Assembly: GCA_963555705.1 (NCBI GenBank)
Contig: OY743184.1
Location: 31,878,614-31,942,613 of the forward strand
Direction of reading: 5' to 3'
DNA length: 64,000 nt
DNA from: Ligustrum vulgare
Lineage: Eukaryota > Streptophyta > Magnoliopsida > Lamiales > Oleaceae
The notes under the pieces: model-generated
What the model saw: only the letters and a program-made list of their open reading frames with translations
What the model was told of the DNA's origin: nothing
Databases searched by the model: none
Translations under genes and position numbers: made by a program
Part shown: in pieces, positions 47,641 through 60,119 of the stretch
Position numbering within the stretch: position 1 is the first letter of the stretch
Layout: every line of letters starts with the position of its first letter

Positions 47641-49120
47641 TCAAAAGTATTATGAAAATTTGTAAAATATAATTTTTTAAAGAATGTGTGATTGAAAATG
47701 AATGTTCAGAAAAATTGATTATTGAAAAATCAATTCCATATGAGTAAGTGATAAAATATTATGTCTTGTGAGTTAAACAAATGTGCCGCTTTTATGAATC
47801 GAGATACATAGATGATTTCTTAGTAAATAAAGTTAAATATATTTACGATATACATCCGTTAAAATTTAATCAAAACTAACATTTCATGTTGCTTAATTTG
47901 CTACATTTATTTGAATATATGACCGCATATGTTTAATTTGTAATATAAAGTAAATATGAAATGAAATTTTTGTGTAATAAATTTAAATATCAAATATTAT
48001 AATAAGATAGTTAGTGCCAATTCTAATAGTACTATTCGGATAGTGATAAATTATTCGTGATAATCTAGGAATTATATTTTGAAAAGATTAATTACATTAA
48101 TAATCATTAAAATTGAGTAGTTATGCAAATTGTCATTGAAATATTTTTTTTAAGTGGTAAATTGCTTAAGTTCCAAAGTAGTATAATTGTGGCAACTTAA
48201 AAAAAAAAAAAAAAAAACCTGCCCTTATAATTTACATATAAATTAAAAAAATAAAAAAATCATACTTTTTAACAGTTCATTGTACCAAAATTTACTGTTA
48301 CGAATTATATTATTTGAAATAATGAGTCTTAAACAGGTACTTAAGTATACATGTTCCACAAAATCATTATTGTTACACTCATTTTGTAGATAATGAGGGC
48401 TCAAATAAGGACTAAATATACTCATGAAAGAAAAACGTAATATATAAAGAGAGAGTACTTCCCAAAAATAGGTATTGACCCATTTTCTTGTCTAAAACAC
48501 ATTTCTTGAAATGGTAATTAGTAGTATTAATTCACTATTTATTATTCATTTTGGACAAAATTCAAATTTAAATTAACCTAAATGAATGCAGATTTTTAAA
48601 TAGCTGTAATTTTCAGGTTCTAAGGTTACTTTGTCCGTCTTCCCCTCTTGAAAAGTAATTACATTTTTTTTAAATTCGTAAAAATAAAAAAATAAAACTT
48701 TATCACTATCACATAAATATTTTTATTTAAAAATAGAAAATGAAAGATAATGAAATAAAAACATTCATTAATCTATTTTTCTTTTTCTTTTTATTTTCGT
48801 TTTAATAAAATTCTAAGCGTATATCACAAATATATATATTTTTCTACTTATTGCAAATTCTATTTAAATGTAATTTTTCTTTTCCATTTGAAGTTTTAAA
48901 TCAATTCAAAATAAAATATTTAAAGAAATTCCTGGAACGATAAACATACGAACAGTAAAAAAAAAAATTAAAAACAATTAAGGTATGTATAATGTACATA
49001 TGTAATTAATTGTCTTCATTCATTTCTCATTTTTAGTTAAATATTCACTTCATATGTTAAAATATAAATTTGATATATGTAGATAACAAATGACCGTGCA
49101 TCGCAAGGGTGTGACACTAG
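47640..49120 (+). mobile_element. Family A Helitron-like copy, plus orientation
   Basis: It ends with the hairpin-like CCGTGCATCGCAAGG, a spacer and CTAG (49117-49120) followed by T. It aligns over about 1.5 kb, in inverse orientation, with 60120 to about 61750; shared blocks include CCCAAAAATAGGTATTGAC, AAGAATGTGTGATTGAAAAT and GGAACGATAAACATACGAA. The 5' end is approximate. No coding capacity is seen. Confidence 0.7.
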
Positions 49121-49210
49121 TATATATAAAAGTAGAAGTGAGGAGAGAGAGTCATTTTGGAGGAAAATTTGCATTTAATGACTCTCTCCTCATTTCTACT
49201 TTTATGTATA
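49121..49210. repeat. Palindrome P2 (90 bp)
   Basis: TATATATAAAAGTAGAAGTG and its inverse pair across a TTGGAGGAAAATTTGC centre. It follows the CTAG of the plus-oriented family A copy immediately and leads into the family B body. Confidence 0.88.
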
Positions 49211-50210
49211 AAAAATAAATAAAAATAAATAAAGAAAAGATAAATATTTTTGTAGGAAAAATTATTATTTATTACATATTTAGTAAGATTTGTAATAAAT
49301 ATACTATGTGTAAAAGTATTACATTGAAAATGAAAAAATTAGATTAATATATTTGAACATAAATAATGTGATATCTATGTAAATGTGTTATGTAGGAAAT
49401 TAAAAATTTGGATTAATATATTTGAATATAAATAAATGTGATATCTATGTAAATGTGTTATGTATGAAATGAAAAATTGTATTAATATATTTGAATATAA
49501 ATAAATGTCATATCTATGTAAATAAATGTGTTAAATTGAAAATGAAAATTTTGGATTAATATATTTGAAAATAAAAAATTCATGCTATATAAATTTGTTA
49601 AGTTATAAATGAAGATTTTGAATCAATATATTTTGAAAATAAATAAATAAAATCATTGAAATTTTACTTCCTATATATCAATAAATGAGTAGGTTCTTCA
49701 ATAAGCATATTAAAAAAATAATTAATTATTTGCGATCAACTTTTTACCATCAATGATAAATTGGAAGAAAATTTAATCATTTCATCATTTTGACAAAAAT
49801 TGGTATGTTTAAATAATAAGAGAAAATAAAATATATTAATTAATATATTGGATTTCGAATAAAATACTAGTTTAACCACCCGTGCGATGCACGGTGTTAA
49901 ATATTTTACAAAATATTTGAAGTAAAATGAAAAAATACGAAATATTCCTCACATATTTGTACATATTTATGAATTATAAATTAAAAAAGGACAAATTATT
50001 TTAAATTCACAAAACCAATAAACCAAAACTGATATTCATCAACTGTCACTATCTGTATGTATGTCTTTGGTAGATTTTCTCTTGTAATCAATGGATTCAC
50101 AAACGCAATGTTTCCCCAATGTATCATCACATGTGTTCTCTAAAAATAAGACTATTTCAATAAAAATAAGTTTACCATAGAGAAAATTACACCACACAAC
50201 TATTATAGCC

Positions 50211-50658
50211 ATGAATGTCAATTACTTGATTACACCCCCTAATCAAGCCTCACTTCCCAGTTCCCAACCCCAAAATCAAGCAACACTGCCTCAATATCCT
50301 CACAGACATTCTGTGAAGTTTGAAATCTATCAATTTTCACAACAATCCAAATCTTCATTGGTAGAGGAGCTTGTACTTGATATACCATTATTCACTGTTC
50401 ATCAAAAATCAAATAAAGAAAAAAAGAAATTAAGTACAAAGAACTATGACAATTGACAAATATATGTTCGGTGAAGTGAGTATAAACCAAATTATGATCT
50501 ACATAATTTCACAAATCAATTTTTAACCACACATATTTTCTCTCTGCAGGTGCCTTCGAAGTCCATATGTGAACCCTCTCATGAGTGTACACAGGATTAT
50601 GATGAACAATTCTTAAGTACTATAACTGAGTTCAATATCAGTTCAATAATGGAGTAGC
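50211..50658 (+). pseudogene. Possible captured gene fragment, plus strand
   Basis: An open frame (50211-50456, MNVNYLITPP start, Pro/Gln/Ser-rich) is followed after about 95 bp by a TTTCTCTCTGCAG acceptor-like site and a short frame ending at a stop near 50657. No family is recognised. The orientation opposes the other exon pieces. It could be chance. Confidence 0.25.
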
Positions 50659-50973
50659 CTAATATTAATGAAGGGGTCTGATTATAATTATATGAAGATG
50701 ATATTGATATGGGTACTACTTATTAAACAAATAGTCATTATACAGTTATTAAACAAAAAGCTTCTACTAATGAATTATAGAATGTTCTAATGCTATGATA
50801 AATCATCAGTTTTGACTTTTGAGTAATCTTTCCAATGAAATGAATTAACTTTCAAAAACACAATCAACAGCTAAAGAATTTGCAAATCAACTGAAAATAT
50901 GTTTTTAATTAATAAGAAAAATAAAATATTCTAGAAGACAAAACTATAAGGTCCTTATTGAGTTTAGATAATC

Positions 50974-51258
50974 TCAGCTGATTGACCTTTGTATTTCCAG
51001 ATGCCAATAAAACTCCTTCACCATTAAGACTTCTTGAGGGAGATCTGTCCCCACATTATAGCTGATATCCCTTGGACAGCGTAGCACATCATCAGCTAGA
51101 AGGAAAGCATCCTGTAGCACGGTCTGTTCATCGGCAATATCCAGCAGATGATCATATTGCAGCCCCAATGTAAGAGAATAAGCTTTGTGGTTAAAGTCGC
51201 TTAAAACAGATTTTAAAGAAAGAACACGTTCAGAACCAACATAAAACCATTTACCAAC
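50974..51258 (-). pseudogene. Captured 3' exon of an unidentified gene
   Basis: The minus-strand frame reads GKWFYVGSERVLSLKSVLSD, LQYDHLLDIADEQ, FLLADDVLRCPRD and LPQEVLMVKEFYWHLE, with the stop at 50974. A CAAATAG acceptor-like site precedes it at about 51258. Amino-acid composition is protein-like and soluble; I do not recognise the family. It lies in Helitron f without nearby upstream exons, so it is probably a gene fragment. Confidence 0.5.
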
Positions 51259-54200
51259 TATTTGCTTATGTGAAAAAATCAACAAATAATATGCACATCA
51301 CACTTGGAAAGCAATTTAGCCACTTATGGTGGAAGAAGAAGATCCCTGAAAATTCCAAAAAATGCGTCTAAACTATTCCAAGTTATTGTATGCCCGTTGC
51401 CTGTTAAAAATACTAAGGCAATCATGAACAACCTCATCGACACTATTGGTACCAAACACACTCATATAAAGAGCAGCTTCTGTAACACACATTCATGAGT
51501 GAATAGTGACAATAACATATCTCAGTACCTATTGTTCAATATAATATTATCACGGGACCTAATGCCAAAACGAGTTTATAAATGATGATCATGAATATAA
51601 CCCAATATTTGCAATAACAAATGTCAACATTTTCTTAGGAGTGCTGTAAAATATATCTTAAAACTTATTCATTCACCAAATTATGGAGATGCATGATAGC
51701 AATGTCTAAATCAAACCATGTTTTCCTAATTAATGAAATAACATTCAAGTAGAAACAAAGACCAATGCATGAGCATCCTGTCATTGAGGGATAAAAGAAG
51801 GCTTTCCCTATATTAATTTTGGGTCCTATAGTGCTGTAGAATATAAATAAATGACCAATAAGGGAGCGTGAAAGAGCTGCAGACAACATGTAACAACATA
51901 AAATATCTGGAAATATGCAAATAGTTCGAGTGATTCATGCATCTCTTTGTATATCAAATCTCTAAACATTACATTTTTTGTGTAGTGTAATCCCAAGTAA
52001 CATCCTAACCTTAACAATGAACAACCAAAAACTTAAAAGAACACAATAAAAGTTTCCAACTTGGTCCAAACTAAGCTTCTTTGGAATATTAAGTTTCAAT
52101 TTTTTTCTTTCTAAATGTGTCATATTTTGAAAGGCTTATGTTTCTTTCTTTACAATTTCATTAAGTTTCCAAACTAATTGAACCTATATTGGCTAATAAT
52201 CAAAATAACTTATTTGAAGAAAAATTCTTTGTACAGTCCATCAAGTATGATATTAGAATCACAGCTTCTGATGCAATATCAACATTCCTCAAAACAAACA
52301 TAGCATCGATTTCCCAAGAATTGAAAGAATGGAACATTATTTAACCCATAGCGAAAAGGAAGAGGAAACCTCAGATGAGGAGCATATTGCAAACCAAAGT
52401 TGCAATCACTCCTTTAGGGAATGGACCAATAGATATTGCTTCTTCCACTGATTATCAATTTTGTCCACTATAAAGGGTAAATATTTTGGTAGATTTCCAA
52501 CAGTAATATTTCCTAAAGTATAAGAAGCAGCAGTTAGAGACTAAATATCAAGGAAAAAATATAAAATAATTTAAAATAAAACACTACAAACAATATAGGT
52601 ATATTAATACCAAAGCCTTGCAACTCGAATCAACAGCTTCCACTCGAGCACAGACCTTACAGGTTTTTTTTTTCACTCCTCACAGTTCAGGAATTTAATC
52701 AAAATTATTGCAACTTCAAACCCAGCAAAATCCCAACTATTTAATCAAAATTAAAGTATTAAAATGGAGATACCTCAATTTGCGTTGTATGTTTAAAGGA
52801 AACAATATTAATGACGTGTAGAGAAGGATCAAAAGTTATATTCATATTCATGCATGTTATCTCCCCGAGAGAAGCTAAATTATATTTTCTAGCATCAGTA
52901 GATCTATTTTCAATCTTATTAATGTATAAAAATCTGATCTTATTTCTTGCATTCAATTTATCTAATCTATAGTACTGACTATACGTGCATGGAAAAAGAA
53001 AATGAGAGATAAAGAATATGTCTACTACATTTGTTTCCCTAAAAACACAGTTCAAAATTTTCACTCACTGAACTTTAATGACACACAACATTATGTCAAT
53101 AATTTGATGGGAAAATAATAAGAAACTAACATTGGTCAGATAATATATACCAACACTATTGATCCAATCAATATATGAGGGAAAAGTTGTGGATTCTAAT
53201 CTAGATTTATAATATCCTCTACTCCTTTCTTGGGTTTGAGAAAGGTAACACTCAGAACATCATCATATCTGACAAGATAGGAGTATGCCACTGGGCAACC
53301 TAATTTACAGATTGGTGTAAACCTTTGTACATCATACCTGGTCTCCTTTCATTAATCAACTATATTACCTCAATGCATAAACTAATTTACAGATAAAGAC
53401 AGGATCATTAATCAAAACCTGTATCTTCAACAGATTTCTTATAATCTTGCTTGAGCTCATACGTTCCTTGGTTGGTTCCCCTTTTATTGTATAAACATAG
53501 CACATTCAATATTACTTTCAAAAATTGCTGCAATAGAAGATGTATAAATATTAGGCCTATATGGTTCAAAAAATGAAAAAAACTCGAGTAAATTGTTAAC
53601 ATGCAGTTATATATTTACAATTCATTAACAAAACTTCAACAACTGATCCGAAATCTTGGGATCCCAATGAATTATATTTCTTCAACCATTATGTAAAAAA
53701 ACATAAAACCAATAAAAAAAAAAGACAAAACCTAAAGTTTCAATATTATTTCTGAAGAACCTAAACAAATGAGAAAAATTAAAAGTCATTATTAAATCAG
53801 GGAAGCACTAATATTGCACAGATGTGATTTTACTGCTTTGTTGAAGGTGGCCAGCAAGCACTAATCTTTGATAGATGCCCACGATCTTTAAAATCAGTTG
53901 CATCGAATTACTTAGCTCAAGAAAAATCTAGAAAGCTCTTAAGATTTCAAAAAATAAAAAGCTTCCAATCTTCTCATAAAGAACTGATTGCTTGACCCCT
54001 GGTGAATTTTGCACCAAAGGCTTGGTTTTAGTTTCTTTTTCAAACCTCAAGAACCTCATATAATTTAACTACATTACCCTTGATGAGCCAGAAAATTACT
54101 CACTTTCCATTGATTACCAAGGCACGTTGCAACTACTGAGAGTTCAGCTATTTCTTGACCGGAAATCCAAATGATTCCTAATGATACAAATGTTGAGGCA

Positions 54201-55747
54201 AGATAAAAAAATGGTTAATAGAGAACATACTCAGCAACATACATATTATATAGTATATGGTTTAAAAATGTTTCTTTGTTGTCAATATTGCACAATAGGC
54301 AAGAAAACCAACCATGCTAAACAAAGTTCACCAGAATTCATGCCTACCCATAAACCATTGATGGAATGAAGTCACATCCAGTTTATGAGTCAACAATTGC
54401 ATCAAAACAATCTTGAAAGATCCCAGAGTAAAAAAATAGCCTCATTAGGATCAGTTCCAAGCTAGAACTTCAAACAATTTAAATAAGGTCAAGTTAGAAT
54501 TAACAATATCAACTTAAAATTAGCAAAAAATGTTAAAAATACGTGGATGCAAAAGCAGTAGGATTTCTATGACAGGATAATGAATTTGAAAACATGGATA
54601 AGAAATTCATGGAAATTTGGAATAAGTTGAACCATTTTCTGAACACCATTTGAAAACTAAAAAGATATCTTGTACATATGTATCAACATCTATACGAATG
54701 ACTTCTCATATATACAAACAAATATCCTGAATATGTGCAATATTAGTGCTGCCACCATTTAAATCGAGGCTATAAACCATTGAGCTTCTACATTGTGTGG
54801 GCCAACGACCTCCTTCAAAACAGAAAAGTACATTTCCTGCTGTAAATGGTAGCATGCAGGACCATTTCAACCCCAGTAATGTTTTACTGCTTTCAAGGTA
54901 TTATTATTCTTTTCCAAATTGAATTCAATACTTAGAACCGTGGGAGTCTAAAATAATTAAGCATTAATTTAATTAGTCAAATTTGGAAATACATCTAGGC
55001 GATATTGAACTTCAGTCGAGCAGATGCAATGACACAATTCTAGACTTCAAATTGTACAATGCATGTGATTTTACAAAGAGCAAAGGAAGAATTCAAGTTT
55101 TAAATTCCACTTAATGCCCTCAAACACAAAACAGAAAAATGCACAAGATAGAAAAATGCCCTCAAACTCTTACACAAACGTACAAACTCAACTCATTCAA
55201 AAAATTGGCTGAGAATTACTTTGCTTCTGCAAGAATGTTTTCTCCAGGAAACATCACCATGAGAATTAATTTGCTCATGGGCCTAGGACTTGCACATGCT
55301 GTCTCTCAAAAATAACATGTGAGTTTCCATATGAGCATAATTATTGATTGTTCTAAATCTTATGGCCTTTTTTGTGAGAATTATGGAACAATATTTGAAT
55401 TTTTGGACTCTTGCAATGTATAAGTTAATACTATGTGACAACGTGCTCTATTTACATTCTATAAAATCCACACACACTAACTATCAGCCAAGTTAAAGGC
55501 ATTTACCTCTCCTGGAAGGTCTTCGGTTATAATCCACTTACCCCAGTCGAACATTGAAACCAGAAAAATAAAATTCTAATTTTCACGAACCTTCAACATT
55601 TTATAATCTACTTTTATCAATAGAAGAAGAAGTGAGAACTTAACCTCAAGCTCTCCAATGTGAAAAAAAAAATCTGAGGGACAATAATGGTGGTTAAACA
55701 TCAATCTGATATATATTTCTATGTGCTGGCTTTCACAAAAAACTTAC
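51259..55747. other. Helitron f interior without recognised genes
   Basis: AT-rich sequence with intron-like character (branch- and pyrimidine-rich tracts on the minus strand). No exon could be supported. It may be captured intronic DNA linking the exon pieces on either side. Confidence 0.4.
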
Positions 55748-55875
55748 CTTTCTTTATCGGAGCAGAGAACGGCTATATCGTTTATAACACTATTGGTTAG
55801 CATTCTACGACAGAGGAAATTTCAGTGGTTTTCCTCCCATGTGCACATCTGGTTCTTTGCTCCCAATGCAACATT
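55748..55875 (-). pseudogene. Captured internal exon, unidentified gene
   Basis: Bounded on the minus strand by TTTCATGCAG| and AAAG|GTAAGTT. Two frames share the coding signal: GSKEPDVHMGGKPLKFP, then after a shift CRRMLTNSVINDIAVLCSDK. All three frames contain a stop, so an exon with one frameshift is likely. Family not recognised. Confidence 0.45.
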
Positions 55876-56033
55876 CTGCATGAAAATTAATCATACGCAT
55901 AAATCATAATGAACTCTCACCTTTGGTAACTGCTTCAGTCTCTTCTTTGCAAGAACCAAATGCACCAAAACGATACAAAAAGTCACCGATTTAACATTTG
56001 AAGTATCAAAATAAACCCTTAATCTGCACATAC

Positions 56034-56110
56034 CTGACAGGCACCACTCATCCTCATTGAAATTATTCTGAAGCAACATTCCCAAGCAAAAACTCCAAAT
56101 GATTTCCACC
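56034..56110 (-). pseudogene. Captured internal exon, unidentified gene
   Basis: 77 bp between TACTTTTTAG| and TCAG|GTATGTG on the minus strand. One frame reads VEIIWSFCLGMLLQNNFNED and continues to EWCLS. It lies 158 bp upstream of the exon at 55875, so the two may derive from one gene. Confidence 0.4.
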
Positions 56111-56603
56111 CTAAAAAGTAAAATGTTTTAACCATCAACCAATATCAACTTAAAGTTTGACTTAGATTTTTCTTGCAAGTGGAATAAAAAGTGTCTAATA
56201 ACCCAAATGCTAAGAAAGCAAAAGCAAATTAACTAAGCATTAATAAGGAAACTTTCACTCTCGAACATAATAATTAAAAAATATATGTGCATCACTTCAT
56301 TTCGCATAAGAAAATGTCATCTTAACAACAAAAAGGAGATGCATTTGAAAAGGATGTTATGGGAAGCCATGAATAAAGAACATGTAAAAATAAGGCCTTT
56401 TTTACTAATACTCTTCAATATATGCCTTGCATCTAGAGTAATTGGGTAGAATTTCTAGTCTATAATTGGTTTTTATTGAGGTTATTGGCATCGATCCTTC
56501 GTATTTATTAATAACATTTAAAGTTAAAATATGACCTGATTGATGTGATTGGAGAATTTGTTTCAGCTCCAAAACTTGGGTATATTGGAAAGTGGAAACT
56601 TTA

Positions 56604-57678
56604 GGCTGCGTTCTCTTTGTATTTCAGTTTCCTGTTTTCATTTTCGAAAATGTTTTCTGTTTTTCATTTTCTGTGACTTTTTTCGAAATTGCTAAAAACG
56701 CGTTTGGTTTGTTATTTCTGAAAACTGTTTTCGAAAATGAAAAGCTGGAAAACGCGTTCTGTTTAAAATTTTGAAGAAAACAATTTCATATTGTTTGTGA
56801 ATATAAATGAAATAAAGATATCATATTTTGAGTTACACAACAAAAATAAATGAAATAACTCCAATCACACAATTTGGTTATACCAAAAAAGTTCAAAAAT
56901 TCATGTTGCCCTTCTAAAGTAATCGTTCAACATTTGAGTAGTAATTTTCCCTTCTAAAGTAATCGTTCCATTTAATACTTTATATAGATACATCCTTCTA
57001 GTAAGCACTCATAACTTTTAAAATTTAAGTTTCAATAAAATTTGCAAAAATCAATTTACGTTAATTAATTATACACTTACAAAATAAGTGTCTACAATAC
57101 AAAAGTAAAAAAAAAATGTTTAATAATTAAGCACATGATACATCATCAGAAAGATGGTTGAATTTGGAGTTCTACGCAAAAAATAGAGTACAATTCGGAG
57201 TTGTACATCAAAAGTTATACATGTTTGAAAACAATGACCTATAAAGCAAATACGAAAAGGACTAAATTGAATGAAAAGTAAATTTTGTGAACTAATGTGC
57301 AACAAAATCTGAAGTCGAGGGACTTAAGTTGCAAATAAATTAGGATATTTTCGAAAGAAATTTCAAAATTTGAGGATTAAAATGACAAGTTTTGAAAATC
57401 AGGGACCAATAATGTAATTAAAAATGATAAATTTTGACAAATTTCAATTTTTTTTGATTATTTTAATTTTTTTTAAGTGGAAAACGCGTGTTTTCCACTT
57501 ACAAGGCAAAAATTTTGGAAAACGCGAAAAATGTGATTTTCACGTTTTCCATTTCCTTTACAAATTTTGAAAACGTTTTCGAAATTTTTTTCCGAAAACG
57601 GCGCAAGAGAACGCGTTTTCCGCATTTTCGGAAATGGAAAACGGAAAACGGCTGGAAAACGCCAAAGAGAACGCAGCC
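56604..57678. mobile_element. PIF/Harbinger-type MITE (1075 bp) inside Helitron f
   Basis: Perfect terminal inverted repeats GGCTGCGTTCTCTTTG / CAAAGAGAACGCAGCC are flanked by TTA on both sides (56601-56603 and 57679-57681). A 3 bp TTA duplication is typical of PIF/Harbinger. Subterminal regions are packed with TTTTCGAAAA and GGAAAACGCG repeats. No transposase is present. Confidence 0.88.
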
Positions 57679-58339
57679 TTAGTTTTGCCTCTTAAGACTT
57701 TAAAAGAATTAGTTCCTAGCTATTCCAGCTTATGAAATTATGTTCAATGAGGCAGTAATTGCAGCATCATTATCTTAATTAAATTAATTGAAGAGAGAGT
57801 GAAACCAAATTTTCTTAAAAAATGAGCTATCTCGCACAATATTATATGAGTAAATTCTCCCAGAAACTAATGTACATGAATCATAATTTTCTTCCATCCA
57901 CCATGTGGTTAGGTTTTCTGTAGATGCCATGCAACTTAAGTATAGCGATATCAGGTCTCCTAACACTTGTTATCCGATATGTAATGACAGCCCAGTTTTG
58001 AGCAATTTAGTAGTCTTCCAAACATTTGTTAGCTGATATTGAAATAGGGCTTTACATTTTATTGATTTTAATGTGGACATTGACAGCTTATGATATTGGG
58101 ACTTTCGACAATTCCCTTCCCTGGTCGTGGACTTTTTAATTGGGATTAAATTTGAACTTTTTAATTGGGGTTAAATTTGATTGCTGTCTAAATTGGTGAT
58201 AAATTTCAGGTTAAGAAACAAAAACCAGCAGCTGAAATAAAGAAAACTACCTCTGATCGGAAAAGTTGTTAAAAATACCGTGAAATTGGAACATCAGGTA
58301 ATAATGTCTACAAAGTTAGCATATTCAGTAAATTGATAC

Positions 58340-58430
58340 CTAGCAACAGTAATAACAATGGCGCTAATGATCTTTCTGATTTGTAAAGCTGAAACTCCAA
58401 CACTTCCAGCAGCTCCAAGAACCAGCAAGA
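58340..58430 (-). pseudogene. Captured exon of a quinone oxidoreductase-like gene
   Basis: 91 bp on the minus strand between ATTGTAAG| and GCTAG|GTATCA. It encodes LLVLGAAGSVGVSALQIRK and continues IISAIVITVAR. This is the NAD(P)H-binding Rossmann segment (GxxGxxG region) of zinc-type alcohol dehydrogenase/quinone oxidoreductase-like proteins, close to the plant quinone oxidoreductase-like protein 2 type. No other exon of that gene was found nearby, so it is a single captured fragment. Confidence 0.75.
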
Positions 58431-58518
58431 CTTACAATTTCATACAATTGCAACATTAACACATGCGTGGCGGATTCAGGGATTTAATCTATGGATTTTT
58501 CAGAGCCAAGCTTAGTAC

Positions 58519-58684
58519 CTCTTGTGCCAGTGTGAGTGCTGCTTTTGCGGTCAATTCTCGCGCGTCCAGTCCCCGCAACCCGACCAAGTTCGGGTCGAGT
58601 CTTCACTTTGATACCGTTGTTCTCTTCGTTCAGCAGTTGACCCGCTGAGAGAACGATCGATTCTTCTTCAATGAGATCAAACAC
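58519..58684 (-). pseudogene. Captured 5' exon-like fragment
   Basis: The minus-strand frame reads VFDLIEEESIVLSAGQLLNE and TRPELGRVAGTGRARIDRKS, ending at a donor AGAG|GTACTA. It begins with GTG; the nearby ATG (about 58687) is in another frame with an early stop. Upstream is a CT-rich leader-like stretch (58700-58760). Family not recognised. Confidence 0.45.
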
Positions 58685-60028
58685 ATGGTTTTTTTTCGTC
58701 GAAGGAGGAAGGAGAGTTTGGGGAGAGAGAGACTGAGAGAGGTTGAAGTCAGATTTGTTCTCGCGATTGATGGGCTAGGCTTTTCTTCTGTAAGTTCAAA
58801 TTTCAAATTTGGTCTTTTTTTGGGTGGGACCTACATCATTCCTCTTTTCCAACAAAAAAATTTTATCCTTTCAAGCAAGCTACTTTCCATGGGAGGAAAA
58901 ACTTTGGAGGGAATATATATCTACTATCCTCCTATATAATATTAATAATTAATAAATAATTAATAAGAAATAAGATAAGATATATAAGCAACATATTAAA
59001 AAATAAAGTTAATTAAAAATTATAACATATTAAAAGGAAAATAGGTGATAAGGTTGGTAAATTTTTAGAGAAAACGTAAATAAAAGTCAAAAAAAATTTA
59101 TATAAAAAATTTAATCAAGTATCAAATTTTGAGTGGTGCGGTACACTGAGTGTGTACATGCAGAATTTTTTATTTTGATAATTTTTTTTTTAAGTTTCAA
59201 ATTTAATAACATGTGTTATGTAGGAAATTAAAAAATTTAATTAATATATTTGAACATAAATAAATGTCATATCATATTTATGTAAATGTGTTACATTGAA
59301 AATGAAAATTTGGATTAATATATTTTAAAATAAGTAAGAATATGGTATATAAATGTATTAAGTTAGAAATGAAAAAATTGAATTAATATATTTTGAAAAT
59401 AAATAAATAAAATTATTGAAATTTTACTTCCTAATATGTCAATAAATGAGTAGGCTCTTCAATACGCATGTTACAAAAATAATTAATTATTTTCTATCAA
59501 CTTTTTGACCATTCGTATTTTCTCTCTCCAATTTTCAACCACTATTTTTTACCTCAAAATCATAAATAAACAAGTTAATAAATCAAACATTATTACCAAA
59601 TGAAGGCTTAATCATTTCATCATTTTAACAAAAATTGGCATGTTTGAAAAATAAGAAAAAATAAAATATATGTAAGCAACACATTAAAAAATATAGTCAA
59701 TAAAAAATTATAACATATTAAAAGGGAAATAGGTGATGATGTGGGAAAATTTTCAGAGAAAAATGTAAATAAAAGTAAAAAAAAAAAAAAAAAATTATAT
59801 AAAATTTTTAAATAAGTGTCAAATTTTGATTGGCATGGTATACTTAGTGCACATGTAGCATTTTTTATTTTGAATAGTTTTGTCTTTTATAAAGTTTCAA
59901 ATTCAATAACATTTTGTATTGAAATGTTATTTAAATTTTAAATTTTATTTGATATGATTGAATCAAGATATTTTTAAAATTATGATTTAAAATTTATATA
60001 TCCTGTGTATCGCATGGTAGAAAACTAG

Positions 60029-60119
60029 TATTATATAGAAGTAGAAGTGAGGAGAGAGGGTCATTAAATGCAAATTTCCCTCCAAAATGACTCTCTCATC
60101 ACTTCTACTTTTATATATA
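60029..60119. repeat. Palindrome P3 (about 90 bp)
   Basis: ATAGAAGTAGAAGTGAGGAG and its inverse pair across a GCAAATTTCCCTCC centre. It lies exactly between the CTAG end of B2 (60025-60028) and the CTAG end of a minus-oriented family A copy (60120-60123). Confidence 0.88.

Larger units (their letters stand above)
49867..58980 (-). mobile_element. Helitron f: 9.1 kb gene-fragment-carrying Helitron
   Basis: On the minus strand: A|TCTTATCTTATTTC at 58980, ending with the hairpin CCGTGC-ATC-GCACGG (49880-49894), a spacer and CTAG|T (49870-49867). B1 supplies the empty site (GAAAAAAATATATGTAAG), showing insertion between A and T with no target duplication, which is the Helitron hallmark. It encodes no RepHel. 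It carries splice-bounded exon-like pieces on its own (minus) strand and hosts a Harbinger-type MITE (56604-57678). It is probably non-autonomous, mobilised in trans. Confidence 0.82.
49121..60028 (+). mobile_element. Family B copy B2, interrupted by Helitron f
   Basis: 49121-49866 and 58981-60028 together are colinear with B1. The left part stops at GGATTTCGAATAAAATA and the right part resumes TATATAAGCAACATATT, adjoining segments in B1. The two parts total about 1794 bp against 1762 bp in B1. The 3' end has CCTGTGTATCGCATGG and CTAG (60025-60028). Confidence 0.8.

Noticed and set aside
57784..57966. Minus-strand 60-codon frame containing TENLTTWWMEENYDSC
   Set aside because: No convincing splice borders or family; left as part of the Helitron f interior.
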